A DNA stretch of 64,000 nucleotides from Aphis gossypii (Eukaryota > Arthropoda > Insecta > Hemiptera > Aphididae): positions 60,984,351 through 61,048,350 of the forward strand of contig NC_065533.1 in the NCBI RefSeq assembly GCF_020184175.1, given 5' to 3'. Positions 1-13,703 of the stretch are shown here, piece after piece (position 1 is the stretch's first letter; each line of letters begins with the position of its first letter). The notes below the pieces were generated by a model. The model made no database searches. It saw only the letters and a program-made list of their open reading frames with translations, and had not been told where the DNA came from. The translations under genes and the position numbers were made by a program.

Positions 1-846
1 ATAATAATTAATAATATTGTAATAAATAATAATAAGATACCTATAACCGAATCGCATATATTATATTGTTTGTAATATATTATGCAAATGAATACAATTT
101 TCAATTTCGCCACTTTACAATATTATCATCGTCCATTGCTTAGATTAGTTTTATTAATTTATTATTATAATAATATGTATAATAATGCGTTATGCCCGCG
201 GTCGTCTACGTCTGTCTTGCTTTTCGTTTCCCTCTATATTACGCGCGGGTTACTGATTATAAAGTAGGTATGATAATATTATTAACTGCTTGTAGATATA
301 AATAATGGTAGTATTTAGGTATAAATAATAACTAACACGATCTTCTATAATCTATACTGTCCACATTTATTTAAATAAATATTGGATTAATAAATATTAT
401 TATTTTAAGATAATTTTTAAAATACTAACATATTATATTATATCGGTCGGTCCAGAGGAAGATTTTTTTTTGTTTGATAGAGAAGGGGATGACGTGACTT
501 TCGCTTTATCTGTCGGACTATATTATTATAAACATTTACCTATCTAAGATTTTTTACAGTTTATTTAAAACCATGGTCTTAAGATTGTGTTTAAAACTTA
601 ATAATAACTAACAACTTTTATTTATTTATATTCTTCTGGCATAAACAATAATTAAGATAAAACAAATAGATAATTCCAATAGAAACAAACAGAAATTCAA
701 TTATTTTTAAATACTTTATATGTTAAAACTATAAAAACTATAGATTTTAAGTATAGTAATAACAGTTATTAGAATAATAAACAGAGAAAAAATAATATTA
801 ATTTATAAATCAATATTTACATTTTTATACTTTTGATGCAGCTATA

Positions 847-1423
847 TAGTGGTCACACTGAAGATATTATTTTCGTTCTTTTCGTTCAATTTTTTCTTTG
901 AACAGTCTTATGTGGTGTTTGCTATATTTTTATTAGTGCGATTGTAGCTTGAATTAGGAGCAATGTCCTAATTTGTGTTTGAGGTACCCATAACTCTCGT
1001 GCGCTAGTTTAAGGTAGACCTTTTACCTTCCGTAGGAATATATGACCAGATGATTTACTTGTGGGGGTTTTAAGGAAAGATGATTACTTGGTCTTGACGT
1101 TTCCGATTTAATTTCCTCACAACTTGTAGAATATTGTAATTAGCGTTACCTATTTAGCACAACATCGGATTCCAAAAGGGGTTTTCACGATATTAGCCTG
1201 TGTGTATTTGGGTCACAACAAACTTTGTAGTAATTATTATGGATTGGTATAGTGAGTTCGTTGCTGAGTTGTATTCATACTGTAAGTGGTTATTTTTGTC
1301 AAATGTTTCTGAGTGGGTATATTGCTATTAACGGTTAATCATTCGAAGGGATAGATTTTATCGTATCTAAAATAACACACACTTTGATTTAGGCGAATGT
1401 CCATTTTCTTGACGTGACCACTA
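847..1423. mobile_element. Possible TA-flanked inverted-repeat element
   Basis: TA-GTGGTCAC at 847-856 is mirrored by GTGACCAC-TA at 1414-1423. The similarity extends a few bases inward (ACTGAAGA against GTCAAGA). The interior is visibly less AT-rich and more G/T-rich than its flanks and has no long ORF. Tc1/mariner-type elements duplicate TA, so a non-autonomous member is plausible. The arms are short, so a chance match is possible. Confidence 0.4.
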
Positions 1424-4400
1424 ATGTTATGCAAACTGAGTATGCAATAGTTCTTAATGTTAAATAGTCGGTTTTCTGTCTGTACTTATATTATGTGCTA
1501 TTAAATTTTATTATTAAATAAAAATTAAAAAAAAATATATTTACTTAACCTTTTGAGACCCACATTTATCACAAAATTAGTTAGATTAGTCCTAGGAAGT
1601 TACAACATAGGTAGTAGGTACATTTTATTGGATTTATACTTGAAACTATGTCTTTATTGAAAATGTATTTTTAATCTGTGGTTAGATCTCTTGTTAGGTT
1701 AGGTTTCTTAAAAAGAAATAATGTGTCTTCGATTTTACTGACTTTTTATGAACTCTGATTTTTATAAATATCTGGAGGTTAGGTTAAAATCGTCGTGATA
1801 TTATATAAATCGTTATAGCCTTGTTGGCGAAATGGTGTGTCTTAAGATGGTAATGGTAGCTGTATTTGTTTAACACACTTGAAACATGTAAATTTTGATG
1901 TATTTTATTTTCAAAGTACGTGTTGTCCAATTTTGTGATAATAAGATAAGATTTCTGAAATCAATTTTCTGACAATTCAAATCTATACTTGTCACTTTAG
2001 ATCAACTTTACCACTTTTTTATTTTATCGCTCTAAATTATGTTAACAATTATTCTAAATGTACGAACAGTCGTACAAATTACAGTCCATTCTTTATTGTG
2101 TGTCAATATGTAGCGAATATTTATTTAACTATACAGATTTTTTATAAGAAAATGGAAATGCTAGAAATTCTGATATATCTATATATCTTAGTGCTTATAG
2201 GTAACTAAATGAGAAGTTTCAACAGCTCCGGTACAGAAAAGGATTATTTCTAATCTCTGTATAAGATTAAAACTTGTAATACGCATAATATTTAGAAGCA
2301 CATTTTAGTTTTAAATAATCAAAAAGTATTTGTATATTGAAATACAAAATAATAAGAGTCATAACATAAAAAAGGCGTTGTAACTTCAAATCAAAAATGT
2401 CTTGCTAGCAAAAATTTGCAATTTTTTAATTGAATACCTACTTTTTGCAGGCCTTTTAAACATGTTTTTTACAAAACTCATTTTATGAAAACTTTATCAG
2501 TATAAAATAGGAGTATAAATTCTGTGTAATTTAAATTAGTATCATGAAACGGTGAAAAAATGTAAATATTTTCTTTAAAATTAATATTGTTTCTAAACTT
2601 TTATCATTTTTAAGATATACATTGTGTTTGACTGTATTAATTTTATATATAAAATGTTCTTGTCCTAAAACAATATGATATAGGTAAATAATTTACAATA
2701 ATTGTAATATATAACGTATACGTTTATTAAGTACCTATTATATTTATTTCAAAATTGTATAGAATAAAAAAAAAATAGGTATTTAATATCTAAAAACATA
2801 TAATAAAAATTATATTATGTGGTATTGTTATTAGTTATAGTTTATAATTAAAACCAAAATAGCAACAACTAAGTGTCCTCTATACTGTATCAAATTCACT
2901 TTTTGAAATTCCAATAGTATAAAAAGTTTAAGTTTCGTTTATTATACTATTATGCATAAAACTGTTTTATTTATGTGTATATATTATATGATATACGTAG
3001 TAATATATTAGAAAAGTAGTTGTATTATTATTATTATACCCCCCCTTTTTTCGAGAAACAATTATTTGTTCAGTCAAAGTTACGATTTGAGATGTTTTGA
3101 TTTTTCACTAAATACATATAGTGCAATTCAAAGTAGATTATACTATAGTATATGAACTTTTTTGCCCGTTTTTGAAGACAACTACAATCTAAATAAATCT
3201 TTTTGATTTCGCCGAAATATATGTCGAGGAATGATGACGTATAAACAGCTAACTTGGAATCAACATTTATTGTTTTATTTATAACCACTTAAAGTTTAGT
3301 GAATTCAAGTTTAGTAGACTGACCTAAAACTTACGGTGAAATTTTGATCTACTTTACCTACACCCTACTCATTGTCTTTAAACGCTTATAAATTATGAAC
3401 TATTTGTTTACCTATTGTATACGTACCTATTCGATGTTTGTACATAACAAAATATCCAAAAATATATTTTCCTAGTGCAGGTTGTCAAACTTCAAATACT
3501 GGTTGCTGCAGTAAACAAAAACTTATAAGTCTTTATACGACATAAATTAAGTAACAAATTCAAGATTATTTAAAAAATAACCGATGTATGATACACATCA
3601 TAATATATGTTTTCAATTTCATAATAATAAGCGGTGTAATTATTATTGTGTATGGTGTATGTTCCATTTCATATAGTTGCTATAGATTTTTTCATGTGTT
3701 GTAATACTCACGTATTATTATTAGTAATATGGTCACCGTTAAACATAATATTCAAAATTAACGTTCGCCGTCAAAACCATCACCCTGTATGCGTAAAAAC
3801 ATTTGGCTTAACTATATCGATTCCGCATTATATAATGTAGAATATTTACCTATCTTCATTATTATATATTAGATCATAATATATACATAATGCACACAAT
3901 TCGGATTACCGGCAGTATATTATGTACCTACAAGCTGCTGTATTATGCGTGCAGCATATTCCGGAGGTGGTTATTATTATTATTATATAACGAGTCCGTT
4001 CTTATTCCCGAGCTCAATAATTAGGTTTAAGAGGATCACGAGGGTATACCTACGGGTGAACAGTGGATGGACGAGGCGAATCCCACGCGGACCCAACGCA
4101 AAGGCGGTAAATCATTTTTGTATCCGGCCACAAAACATCTTATAATCCGAAGGTACTCCGGTTTATAGTATCTCTATAGATTTTTGTGTCTGTTGTTCTG
4201 TTATTAGAAAATATCAAGTCATATAGGTGAATATAATATAGAAGTCTATAACATACAGTTTAATATTTGAATATGTAGTCAATAACAATTTGCAGTTTCA
4301 CGTCAGGTTATTTGAATAGGGATGAACGGTCTATGGGAATTATGTGGATATAGGTTGATCACTTGATAGATGGCCTCCCTTATTAGGAGTTGGGAATCGA

Positions 4401-5461
4401 TTTTTTTATTTTAGCTATTTATTATAATATTTTGTATTTACAAAATAATACAGTGGTCAAATTGGCATTTAATAAATTAAACAATTTAAGTTACCAACTG
4501 TCAAAAAACATTTCTATATGGCGGTGGAGGTTAACGTCAGTTTGATATTTGAAAGTGATAAACAGAAAAAGATAAACGTGTAAAATTAATTTACTGTTTT
4601 AAAATAATGTACAAAAAAAAGTTATCCACTTAAATATGAAAAAAAAAACGTTATAAAAACCTTATAATTGTCCGTCATGCAACCATTTTATTAAAACGCA
4701 TAAATGTATTCTACTTTTTATACGCGAAAATAAACGCATGAGCAAATGATTTTTTAGTCTGTAAATTATAATTTATTATGATATATTTTATAGTTTTATA
4801 TATATATATAAATATATACATTATACAAGCATTTATAATATACCTAGTTTATATCAGTCGATGGATTAAAGTGCTCATAAATTACTTTATATTCTTGGAT
4901 TAAAAATGGAATAGAAAATTTAAATAGAAAACCTAATAAGTAACTAAAACGGATAGCTAATTAAAACAAAATATAAATATAATATTTAAGCAATTTATTT
5001 GAAAAATGAATAACTACAATAAATTTAGTAAACATAAAACGAATTTGAATGAAACAATTTAGGTACCTATACTATGACTTAAGTAGTAATATATTACATA
5101 GATAATACAGTTTCCCAGTCTTGTAATTCGATTCATTTGTTACAATCATATTTATACCTAATATGAAAACAAAATTTAATATTATAATCATTTTTGACGC
5201 ATTCCTTGAAATAAAATAACACATGCATGCACCGATGGTACGTCAACTTATAGCCTTCCCGAAAACACGAGGAGATCTGTAAAATTTCAAAGTGTTCTCC
5301 ATGTCCGAATTCAGAAAAATTGAGTATCTCTTAAATATTAAGCATTATTGGGTTTGTTGAATGCAACGACACGTAAAACTATATTAAATATTTTACCCTG
5401 TTACTTTATTCAGGGTACCTAAACAAATATATACATTTTATTTTCGAAGAATTTTTAAATT

Positions 5462-5640
5462 TTAGATTCTGATCGTAAGGATATATTATATGTATTGACT
5501 CTACAATGTTTCGTGTTTTCTGTTTTGTGTCCATCATCACCTTTTGGGGAAGTAAAAGTGTTTCAATTTTTAATTTTGGGGGTGGTTTAGAGTAGAAAAT
5601 TGGATCTTGTTAGTTGTTACTAAATTTTCATATAGTGTTT
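5462..5640 (+). repeat. Dispersed repeat family R1, copy A
   Basis: It starts TTAGATTCTGATCG, continues through TGTTTTGTGTCCATCATCACC and a stretch around TTTCAATTTTTAATTTTGGG, and ends near AAAATTGGATCTTGTTAG. The same order of blocks recurs at 6549-6660 (same strand), 31441-31508 and 58821-58966 (opposite strand). I believe this is an abundant aphid repeat. No coding capacity is seen. Confidence 0.7.
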
Positions 5641-6548
5641 ATATTATTTTTTTTTTTATAAATTGCATATATTTTAAAATATTCTGATTTGGTTGACTAT
5701 TTTACATTAGTAGATACATACATTACATTATTTTTTTTTATCACATAAATTGTAGATTTTTTTAAATTTTTCTTATAAATATCGATAGAAACTTATCCAT
5801 TCGCTCAAAATGTTTGAAAATTAAATACATATAATTTGTTTTTATAACTGTATACAAGACAAGTATTATTTTTATATGCATTTAAAGTTTACATTTTTAC
5901 AAAATCAATCAAAATCACGAATATCTTTACAAACTAAAGATTGTATTTTGTTATAAAACACATAAAATCTTCAATTTTTAAAATTTAAGTTTAAAAAAGC
6001 ATGGTCAAGTGGCTACAGCTCTGCAATAAAGTTGATCATTATTATTTATGTGAAAATTGAATAAAAATATCTCATGAATAATTCATATTGGAGCTGAACA
6101 ATTTAAAAACTACATACAATTATAGGTTTTTAAATTATGAAGTCTTAATATAAACAAAATTACATATATATTTTATAGGATGAACTTGAAAACAATATTT
6201 GTAGGGACTTAAAAATTTTAAGTGTATTATGAATTTTACTTTTCGCAATAATATTTTTTAAAATATTTTTACTAAGCTTAAGATATTATATATTTACATA
6301 ATAAACCTATTCTCACTGTTTTACTGCAAGGCATAATTTATTTAAAAGTTAATGACGTCAATAAATACAATGTTTTTAGTAAAACTTGAATTAATAATAA
6401 AATAAATTACTTTAATAGCAATATAAAAAAAAACACCATGAAATATATTTAGTGATATATCATTGAATTCTAATTTAACACATCCATTACAGTGACCCAT
6501 TTAACACCTACTGTACCACTGAGTGGTACCTACTTCTCCGCCTTTTTA

Positions 6549-6660
6549 TTTTTGTATCCGTCATCACTCATCACCCTTTGAAGCATTAAAAATGTTTTGA
6601 CTTTTAACTTTAAAGGATAGTTTCTTATAGAAAATTTGATTTAGTTGGTACTTTGAGAAG
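6549..6660 (+). repeat. Dispersed repeat family R1, copy B
   Basis: TTTTTGTATCCGTCATCACT, then CTTTTAACTTTAAAGGATAG and AGAAAATTTGATTTAGTTGG, align block by block with copy A about 1 kb upstream on the same strand. It is diverged and lacks the first block of the family. Confidence 0.6.
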
Positions 6661-8426
6661 GTCAAAAGCAACAAATACTAAGTACTTATTTTTCAAAATA
6701 TTTCAATAGATTTCAAAGTATTTCTAACAGCAAAATAATTTATATTTTTCGAGATTTTCATGAATCTTGCAAAAATGTTAAATTTAAATGCTTATAAAAA
6801 GTATTTGTAACTATAAATTAAAATATTTTTTAATTTTCAAATTAATCTATTATTAGAAACGTTATATTTACTACATTTTCAAGCATTTTTAACTATTCAG
6901 AATTTTTTTATTGATAATTATAAAAAATTAAACTAAATTGATGTACGTTGTATATATATTTTTTTTTTTAACAGAGCAAAATAATAACTTAACACAATTA
7001 CTAACAAATAAAAACTGATGCAAAGAAAAAAAAAAAAAAAAAAATACTATGTACACATTAATAATGTTAATAATCAGTCGACTGGGGTAAGTGTTGGTGT
7101 CATATACGACAACCGCAGACGAGAGCACGATAACAATAACTATAATATTATATTATTACTGCACGAGACGTCACGAGGACTAGACGAAGTTCTGTAGCCT
7201 AAGAGACTCATGACTAAACATCATTTAAACGTTGTATAATATTGTAATGACAATAATAATAATATACATTCCGTCAGTGTTAATTAACACGGTTCGGCTA
7301 CTGCTCTTCAACACGTGCTCCACGAATTGTTTACTATATTTTATACACCTACAAAACAATACACAAAGTATGCTCACATTCATTTTTAATTTAATAACTA
7401 TTAATTTATTAACGTTCTGATGTTTTAAAATGTTAAATATACAAAAATACTGTATTTTTAAATTTTTGAATTCTGTTTTTCAAATAATAAGTACCTATTC
7501 CATATTTACTGTAAATAGTTTTTTTTAAAAAATTAGATGTACCTTAAATCGAAATTTAGAGCAAGTAGTTTTTCAATTATTAAAATATTTATACTAAATA
7601 CAATAGTTCTTATTTTTTTTTTTTTTTCAAAAATACTATATAAATAAAAAAACCATTTTTATAAATTATAAATGTTGATTGATTAGTATAATTTACAAAG
7701 TTTTAAAAATTACCATAAATTCCTTATTTTTGAAAGCCTTCACTATCTCACTGCTCTGGTAAACTTATTATTATTATTACACAATATTTGAGTAGGTAAT
7801 TCAAAAAATTTGGATTTATTGGAAAATATTTTGCCAAATCAATGATAGTAGAAAAAGCTTTTTCTTAGGGTGTTCTCGTTTTAAAAACAGAAGTTCGTAT
7901 CTCCACATTCAGTGTTTAAGTTGTACAAAATATTTTAAGAACTCAAAAATGTATAGTCTTTAGATACATTTGAAATTTCCAAAAATCAGATTTTGAATAA
8001 CTGCATTATTAAAGAAAATAAGAGGTGAGCATCTTGTAAATCTAATAGGTACAAATCGCTTTCTACGTGCGATGCTTATCCTTTCCGACGAGTACGCTTA
8101 TACTTTATAGATATAAATACATACTATTTATAATTTGTTGAATTAATTATTCATGTAATTGACAACAAACGCACATATCATATTATTATAAACGTAAGTA
8201 TATACTCAGATAATACTTGTATTTTGTGTATTTTCGTTTTTGGAGCATAGTCAAGTGCACGCGCGTTAACGTTTTACTATATCAAACAAATTATTATTAT
8301 TATTGGTTTAGAAGTTATTTGTGTAGCGCGGTATAGCTTCCGCGTTTCTCGATAACGGTAAAAACATCATCCATATTATACACTTACTACTTAATGATTT
8401 ACACTTTAATGCTTTCATGTATGAGA

Positions 8427-8446
8427 GTGTGTGTGTGTGTGTGTGT
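8427..8446. repeat. (GT)10 microsatellite
   Basis: Ten uninterrupted GT units. Confidence 0.95.
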
Positions 8447-8578
8447 TTTATTCTTATAAAAGAGCCTCGGGTAGAATTTCTTATAACGATAAACAACAGT
8501 CACCTGCAGAACCTCAAGTTTGACTATATTTTTTTTCACTAACAGTTTTGAACGATCAGATATATTATATTATACAAT

Positions 8579-8690
8579 ATACATACTAATAATATGTATG
8601 TATATATATATATAATGTAAAGCTATTATTATAACGCGTGTTTAATTTATCTTATGATATCTATGTATATAATATTAGTATGTATGTATA
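8579..8690. repeat. AT-rich inverted repeat
   Basis: ATACATACTAAT near 8579 is repeated inverted near 8675-8686 (ATTAGTATGTAT), followed on both sides by near-matching AT sequence. It could be an AT-rich MITE or simply a palindrome in low-complexity DNA. Confidence 0.35.
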
Positions 8691-11600
8691 AAAATATGCA
8701 CATCATGTGCCTTATCCAGATTTCCCGATTTACGCGTGGGAGTTTGGTGAGATGAGGACGAGGTACCGCAACTACCTACCTTCGAGAATATAGTTTCAGA
8801 CATACTTTAGTCAAAGTTATAACTGAGAATACTGCAGGTATAGGTATAAATCCAAATACTGATGGTATTAAATTTTCAAGTACCATTTATGGATATGCGC
8901 TTGTGAATTTTGAAATCCCATATTAAACAATATTTTAGCGATAGAGCTGAATTCATATATACCCACATATACTATTTTCTATGAGAGTAACGATTAGGTG
9001 TTTCCAAAAATTTATATCTATTTAAAATGAAATATTATAATTATATTTTGGAACTAAGTAGATGAATACAATAATAATATGTTGTTCACAAATATAAACC
9101 AGAACTAAATGCTATTGATATTAAATGTAACTGTCTGAGAAAGGAGACTATAATACTATATATATATTAGTCGTCAAGCGTGTGTTCATTTCTATTTTTT
9201 CACTTAAATAAAGAATGTACTTATTCAAATTTTGATTTAGTCAATTTTTAAACATACTTAAATGGTTAGATGTTTTTCTACCATTTAAAAGGAGTATATC
9301 CTATATTGTATAAACTAATATTTGTATTGTTAATTTTTAACTACATGATTTTTTTTTTTTTTTTGAAAATTCTAATGGATCTAAATTCAATTTCGAAAAA
9401 ATACGTATGGTGTATAAATTATTAAGGTATATTATGTATCAAGAATAATTTTGGTTTAAATTATGGTTTATAAATGTATCAATTTTCTTATAAAAACGTA
9501 TGTGTTATGTAATAATAAATATTTGATTAGATTTTCTAATATTTCCAAACCGGTAATTGAAAAGTATGCATACTTGAATACACTTAACTTAAGCAATTGA
9601 TTTATTGACATAAAAATATTTTATTAAATAGTATCTTATATTAAAAAACTAAGAAACTATAATAATTTATAAATAATATTTATTTCAGAGTAGTTGATTA
9701 TTAATTCTTCGAAAACAGGCTTAACTCTACGTATAAAGATTTATGTAATAATAATTAATAACTGATGAAAGTGAAGAGAAAAAAAGAAATCAAACACTTG
9801 ATTTATGTTATAAAAGGAATACTCTGAATTTAGAAGTGACTGCGACACACGATGTTACAATTAAAGTAGTAGTATTAAGTGTGATTCTTTATAATAACTG
9901 GAATAAAGTCTTAAAAATCAATAAAAAAAATTTAATTTAAATAATAATAAGTAAATATTTATAAATTTTAAAATATAGAATATTATATTAACAAAATGAA
10001 AATTTGGGCAAGTACTCAAAAGTCAGTTATTATACAAGTTACTACAATCATCACATAATATTATACAGTATTAAATACAGTATAATACAGTATTATAAAC
10101 TAGGTAGTATATGTATACTCAAAACTGTTGTGCTTGTAAACTTTTTCGTTGTTACAAAATATATTTTCATAAATAATAATTTACTGTTTATGTATAATTA
10201 TTTTTAAAACAATATTTTACTGGTCATAAAAATAACATTTTTCATCAACGATAATTTGAAACTATGTAAGTTTCAGTTTTTTATTTAAATACCGTTAAAA
10301 AATAAAATTTCTCACGCAAACTATAAGTAATATGCGACTCGAATTTATTTTATCGGAGACAAATTAATTCCATAAACATGACTTCAGCTTTGCCGCACTA
10401 TTAGATAAGTTGTACGAACTTCATTTTTTCAGAAAGATTTCGTTGAATATACTCTTTTAACGCAAAAATTAGGAATTTTCTCATTTTATAAAAGAGAAAA
10501 AAACTGTTTTCGAGTGTATCTAAATCGTTATAGAGTAGATCACTGTTATAGATAACTATGTATGTATATTGAAATTCAATATTATAAAATACTATTACAG
10601 TAAATTCGTACTCACTACTCAGAATACAACGTGAATCTGAGGGAAGCAGAGTACGCTTGTCCCCTATATATTTTATAAAACGTCTATTATTAAAATTATT
10701 ATTGGTAATTTATTTGTCTGCTATATTAACATGGTAGATTGATTTTTGCAAGGTTTGAACGGTACATGACATTGTATTATTTCAACACGCACGAATTTTA
10801 GTAATATTATAATAATATACGGAAATTACTAATCGTATAATACCATACCTATATTGATAGGTCCTCGTTATTACTTGTTGAAACACGTGTAGGTATATGT
10901 TCCACGCGTTCTAAACACCCTTTTCACAACCGAAAACCGATTACAATCAATTCAGCGTAGGTACGTTTGTGTTTGCGAACAGCTCGCAGTTAATGCATTA
11001 TACGTATACGCATTAATTATTTTACGATAATTACAAACTACGCAAAAAACAAATGTAATTAGTATGGTTATGTCGGTGAAGTTGACACAATGTTATATTA
11101 TATAGCTTCTGCGTACTATATACAGCTAGATTTGGAACATGGATAATATAAAAAACTAAAAAAATAACGGTTTCGAAAAAACTGTATTAAAAAAAAATAT
11201 AATATCTAATTATATATACTTGGAACGAAATACTTAAATATAATAAACATATTGTACCTACGTGTATGATATATATATACATATTATTGTCAAGGTGTAT
11301 TAAAGATAAAATTGTGCGCTTAAAATATAGATACTTCACGTATAATATTGTATGCGACTAATTACAGTATATAAATATATATGAATAAATAATTATTGTT
11401 TTATTCATCGTGAGCACTTAAGGTAGAGAGATGAGAGATCTGCATTTAACATATTGTTCGCATTTTTGAATGATATGATCCCACACAAACTCTTACTTAC
11501 TTTATTCGTATTTTAAAGTTTATACCATATTTACGGTATTTGCTTTTCGTCTAAAATTTTGTTTTGTGTCATAATGTCATGACGTAATATGTATACGTCA

Positions 11601-13306
11601 TAATATTAAAGTATATTTTTGACGTTCGAAACTTTCAAGTTGACTACTCCTTAAGATTGTCAAAAGTTTTGTTTTTAACTTTCCAATTGACGGCGTATAC
11701 TGCACAATTAGACATATGTGATGTGTATAATGTATATAATATATACGCTATAATACAGTGTATTGTGTATGTATATATACACCATATGTATATATACAGA
11801 CACCACCCACCGCCAACGACGTTTAAAGCAAATATTTTATAATTGACAGACATTATACTACCATCTATAATATATATATAAATACTGCATATATTATTAT
11901 TATTATACATGGAACGTTTTAAAAATACTACGGCAGCTTGAATTATTGTATATTTTATAGTTACAAACGCTAACCACGTTAATAAGACATTTACAAAAAA
12001 TATAATTTGTTTGTTTTATGTTTTGATATACACCTATGTAAAGGTATTTATACATACATAATAATAAAATATTTATACTCGCATGAAATTAAAAATAATA
12101 TGTAAAAAAAAAAAATCGCACAGTATAAGTATGTGTAACCCGCAGCAATTGTTTTGCTATATGAAGAAATAAAAACTATTAATGTTTTAAAAAAAAATGT
12201 TTGTGGTTCTAAGACTAATTATTGTGATACTATTGATACTATATGCTCTGCTTAATGATTATCCAGCAAGATAACTAAGATACTCACAACTTAATAACTT
12301 ATAACTAATTTAACTTCATGTTCAAAATTTGGTTTTTATGTTTCGAGATATGTGCTAAGCAACATATTATGGTTCAGGATAATAAATTAATAATGTGTAT
12401 TGTCAGAGGAAAAATTAATGCCTTAAAATATGATTTAAATTATTGTTTGGTAATAAACTAATAACTGATGACTTTAAATAATGTAAAAAGAATAATAATA
12501 CTTTTGAACACTGAGTGTTAACTGCTAAAGCAATCACCTTACAATTTAATTTTACATTATTAGTTATAATATATATTATGTAACAGTAACATCATAAAAT
12601 CGTATTTCGTTTGTCAAGAGAAATTTTTTTTTGAATTTAGCACAATTTTAAATTTGTCAAAAGTATTTATTACTATTCTGAAATCATCATCATAAACTAA
12701 CAAAAATAGTGATGGGCGATACGAATTATTGGTGTTTATATACTGGGCTCAAAGACCATAAAAAATATTATTTTTGAATCGAAAACAAAAAAATGAAAAT
12801 ACATACACAAGCCCGTTTGTATGTAAAAATTAAAATTAAAATAAAACATATTATGGAATACGAATAATGACAAAACATTTTGCCCTGACCTCTTAGTGAT
12901 TCGTGTAATATACACTTTTTACGTCAATATCATATAATTTTAACGCTAATATTCTAAAGTATTTATGTATTTATAATGTAATATTGAATTTTTTTTGTCA
13001 AAGAAATAATATGTACCTACTTCTAAAATATGGTAGAGCTACAAGAACCAAGTTTTGAAGAGTTTTTTCTAATTAATGCTATGCAATATTATTTATTGGT
13101 TTTGATGATCTTCTTATTTGTTGCTACACTTGCTTGTAACTGTGTAAAGTAATAATTACATAGTACACATTATGGTAACAACAATTTTCGTGTCAATTAT
13201 CAGTTAAGTATATATTATACAAAAACATAGTTTTTAAGTTTATTAGTGGTGCCATTCACGGGGACGTGGAATTGGAATTACATTGTTAGCAGAACTTTTC
13301 AAATAC

Positions 13307-13703
13307 AATGCTCAAATAGACTTGTTGGGTATCATTGGAAACTTGTAGGAATTTATTGGAGACCCCTTTTTAACTATCGCACGATAAACTTTGGATTGCG
13401 AACTTCGCACCTTAAGAATTAGGTTCTATTTTACTAAAATCGTTTAAAAAACCTCTCAGTAATGCTCGTATAGACTTGTTGGGTACCCCCTATATTTTAC
13501 ATAAATTGAATTTGAAATTGAAGCTGAAATTAAAGTTAAAATTGAAACAACTTTTAAATAGGTTTAATAAAAATATATTGATGCTATGGTAATGTGATAC
13601 TATAAGGTAGCAATACAAAATAATACAATTAAACATGATATAAATAAACATATAGGGGACTCCAATGAATTGCAACAATGTCAAACTAGTCTATTTGAAC
13701 ATT
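13307..13703. repeat. Foldback cluster of three related segments
   Basis: Segment 1 (13307-13366) contains GCTCAAATAGACTTGTTGGG and ends ATTGGAGACCCC. Segment 2 (13461-13492) is a direct partial copy containing ATAGACTTGTTGGG and CCCCCTAT. Segment 3 (13652-13703) is inverted; reverse-complemented it reads GTTCAAATAGACTAGTTTG through ATTGGAGTCCCCTAT. The inner region 13500-13560 is a degenerate GAAATT-type tandem repeat. The cluster looks like a rearranged or nested small inverted-repeat element. Confidence 0.6.
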
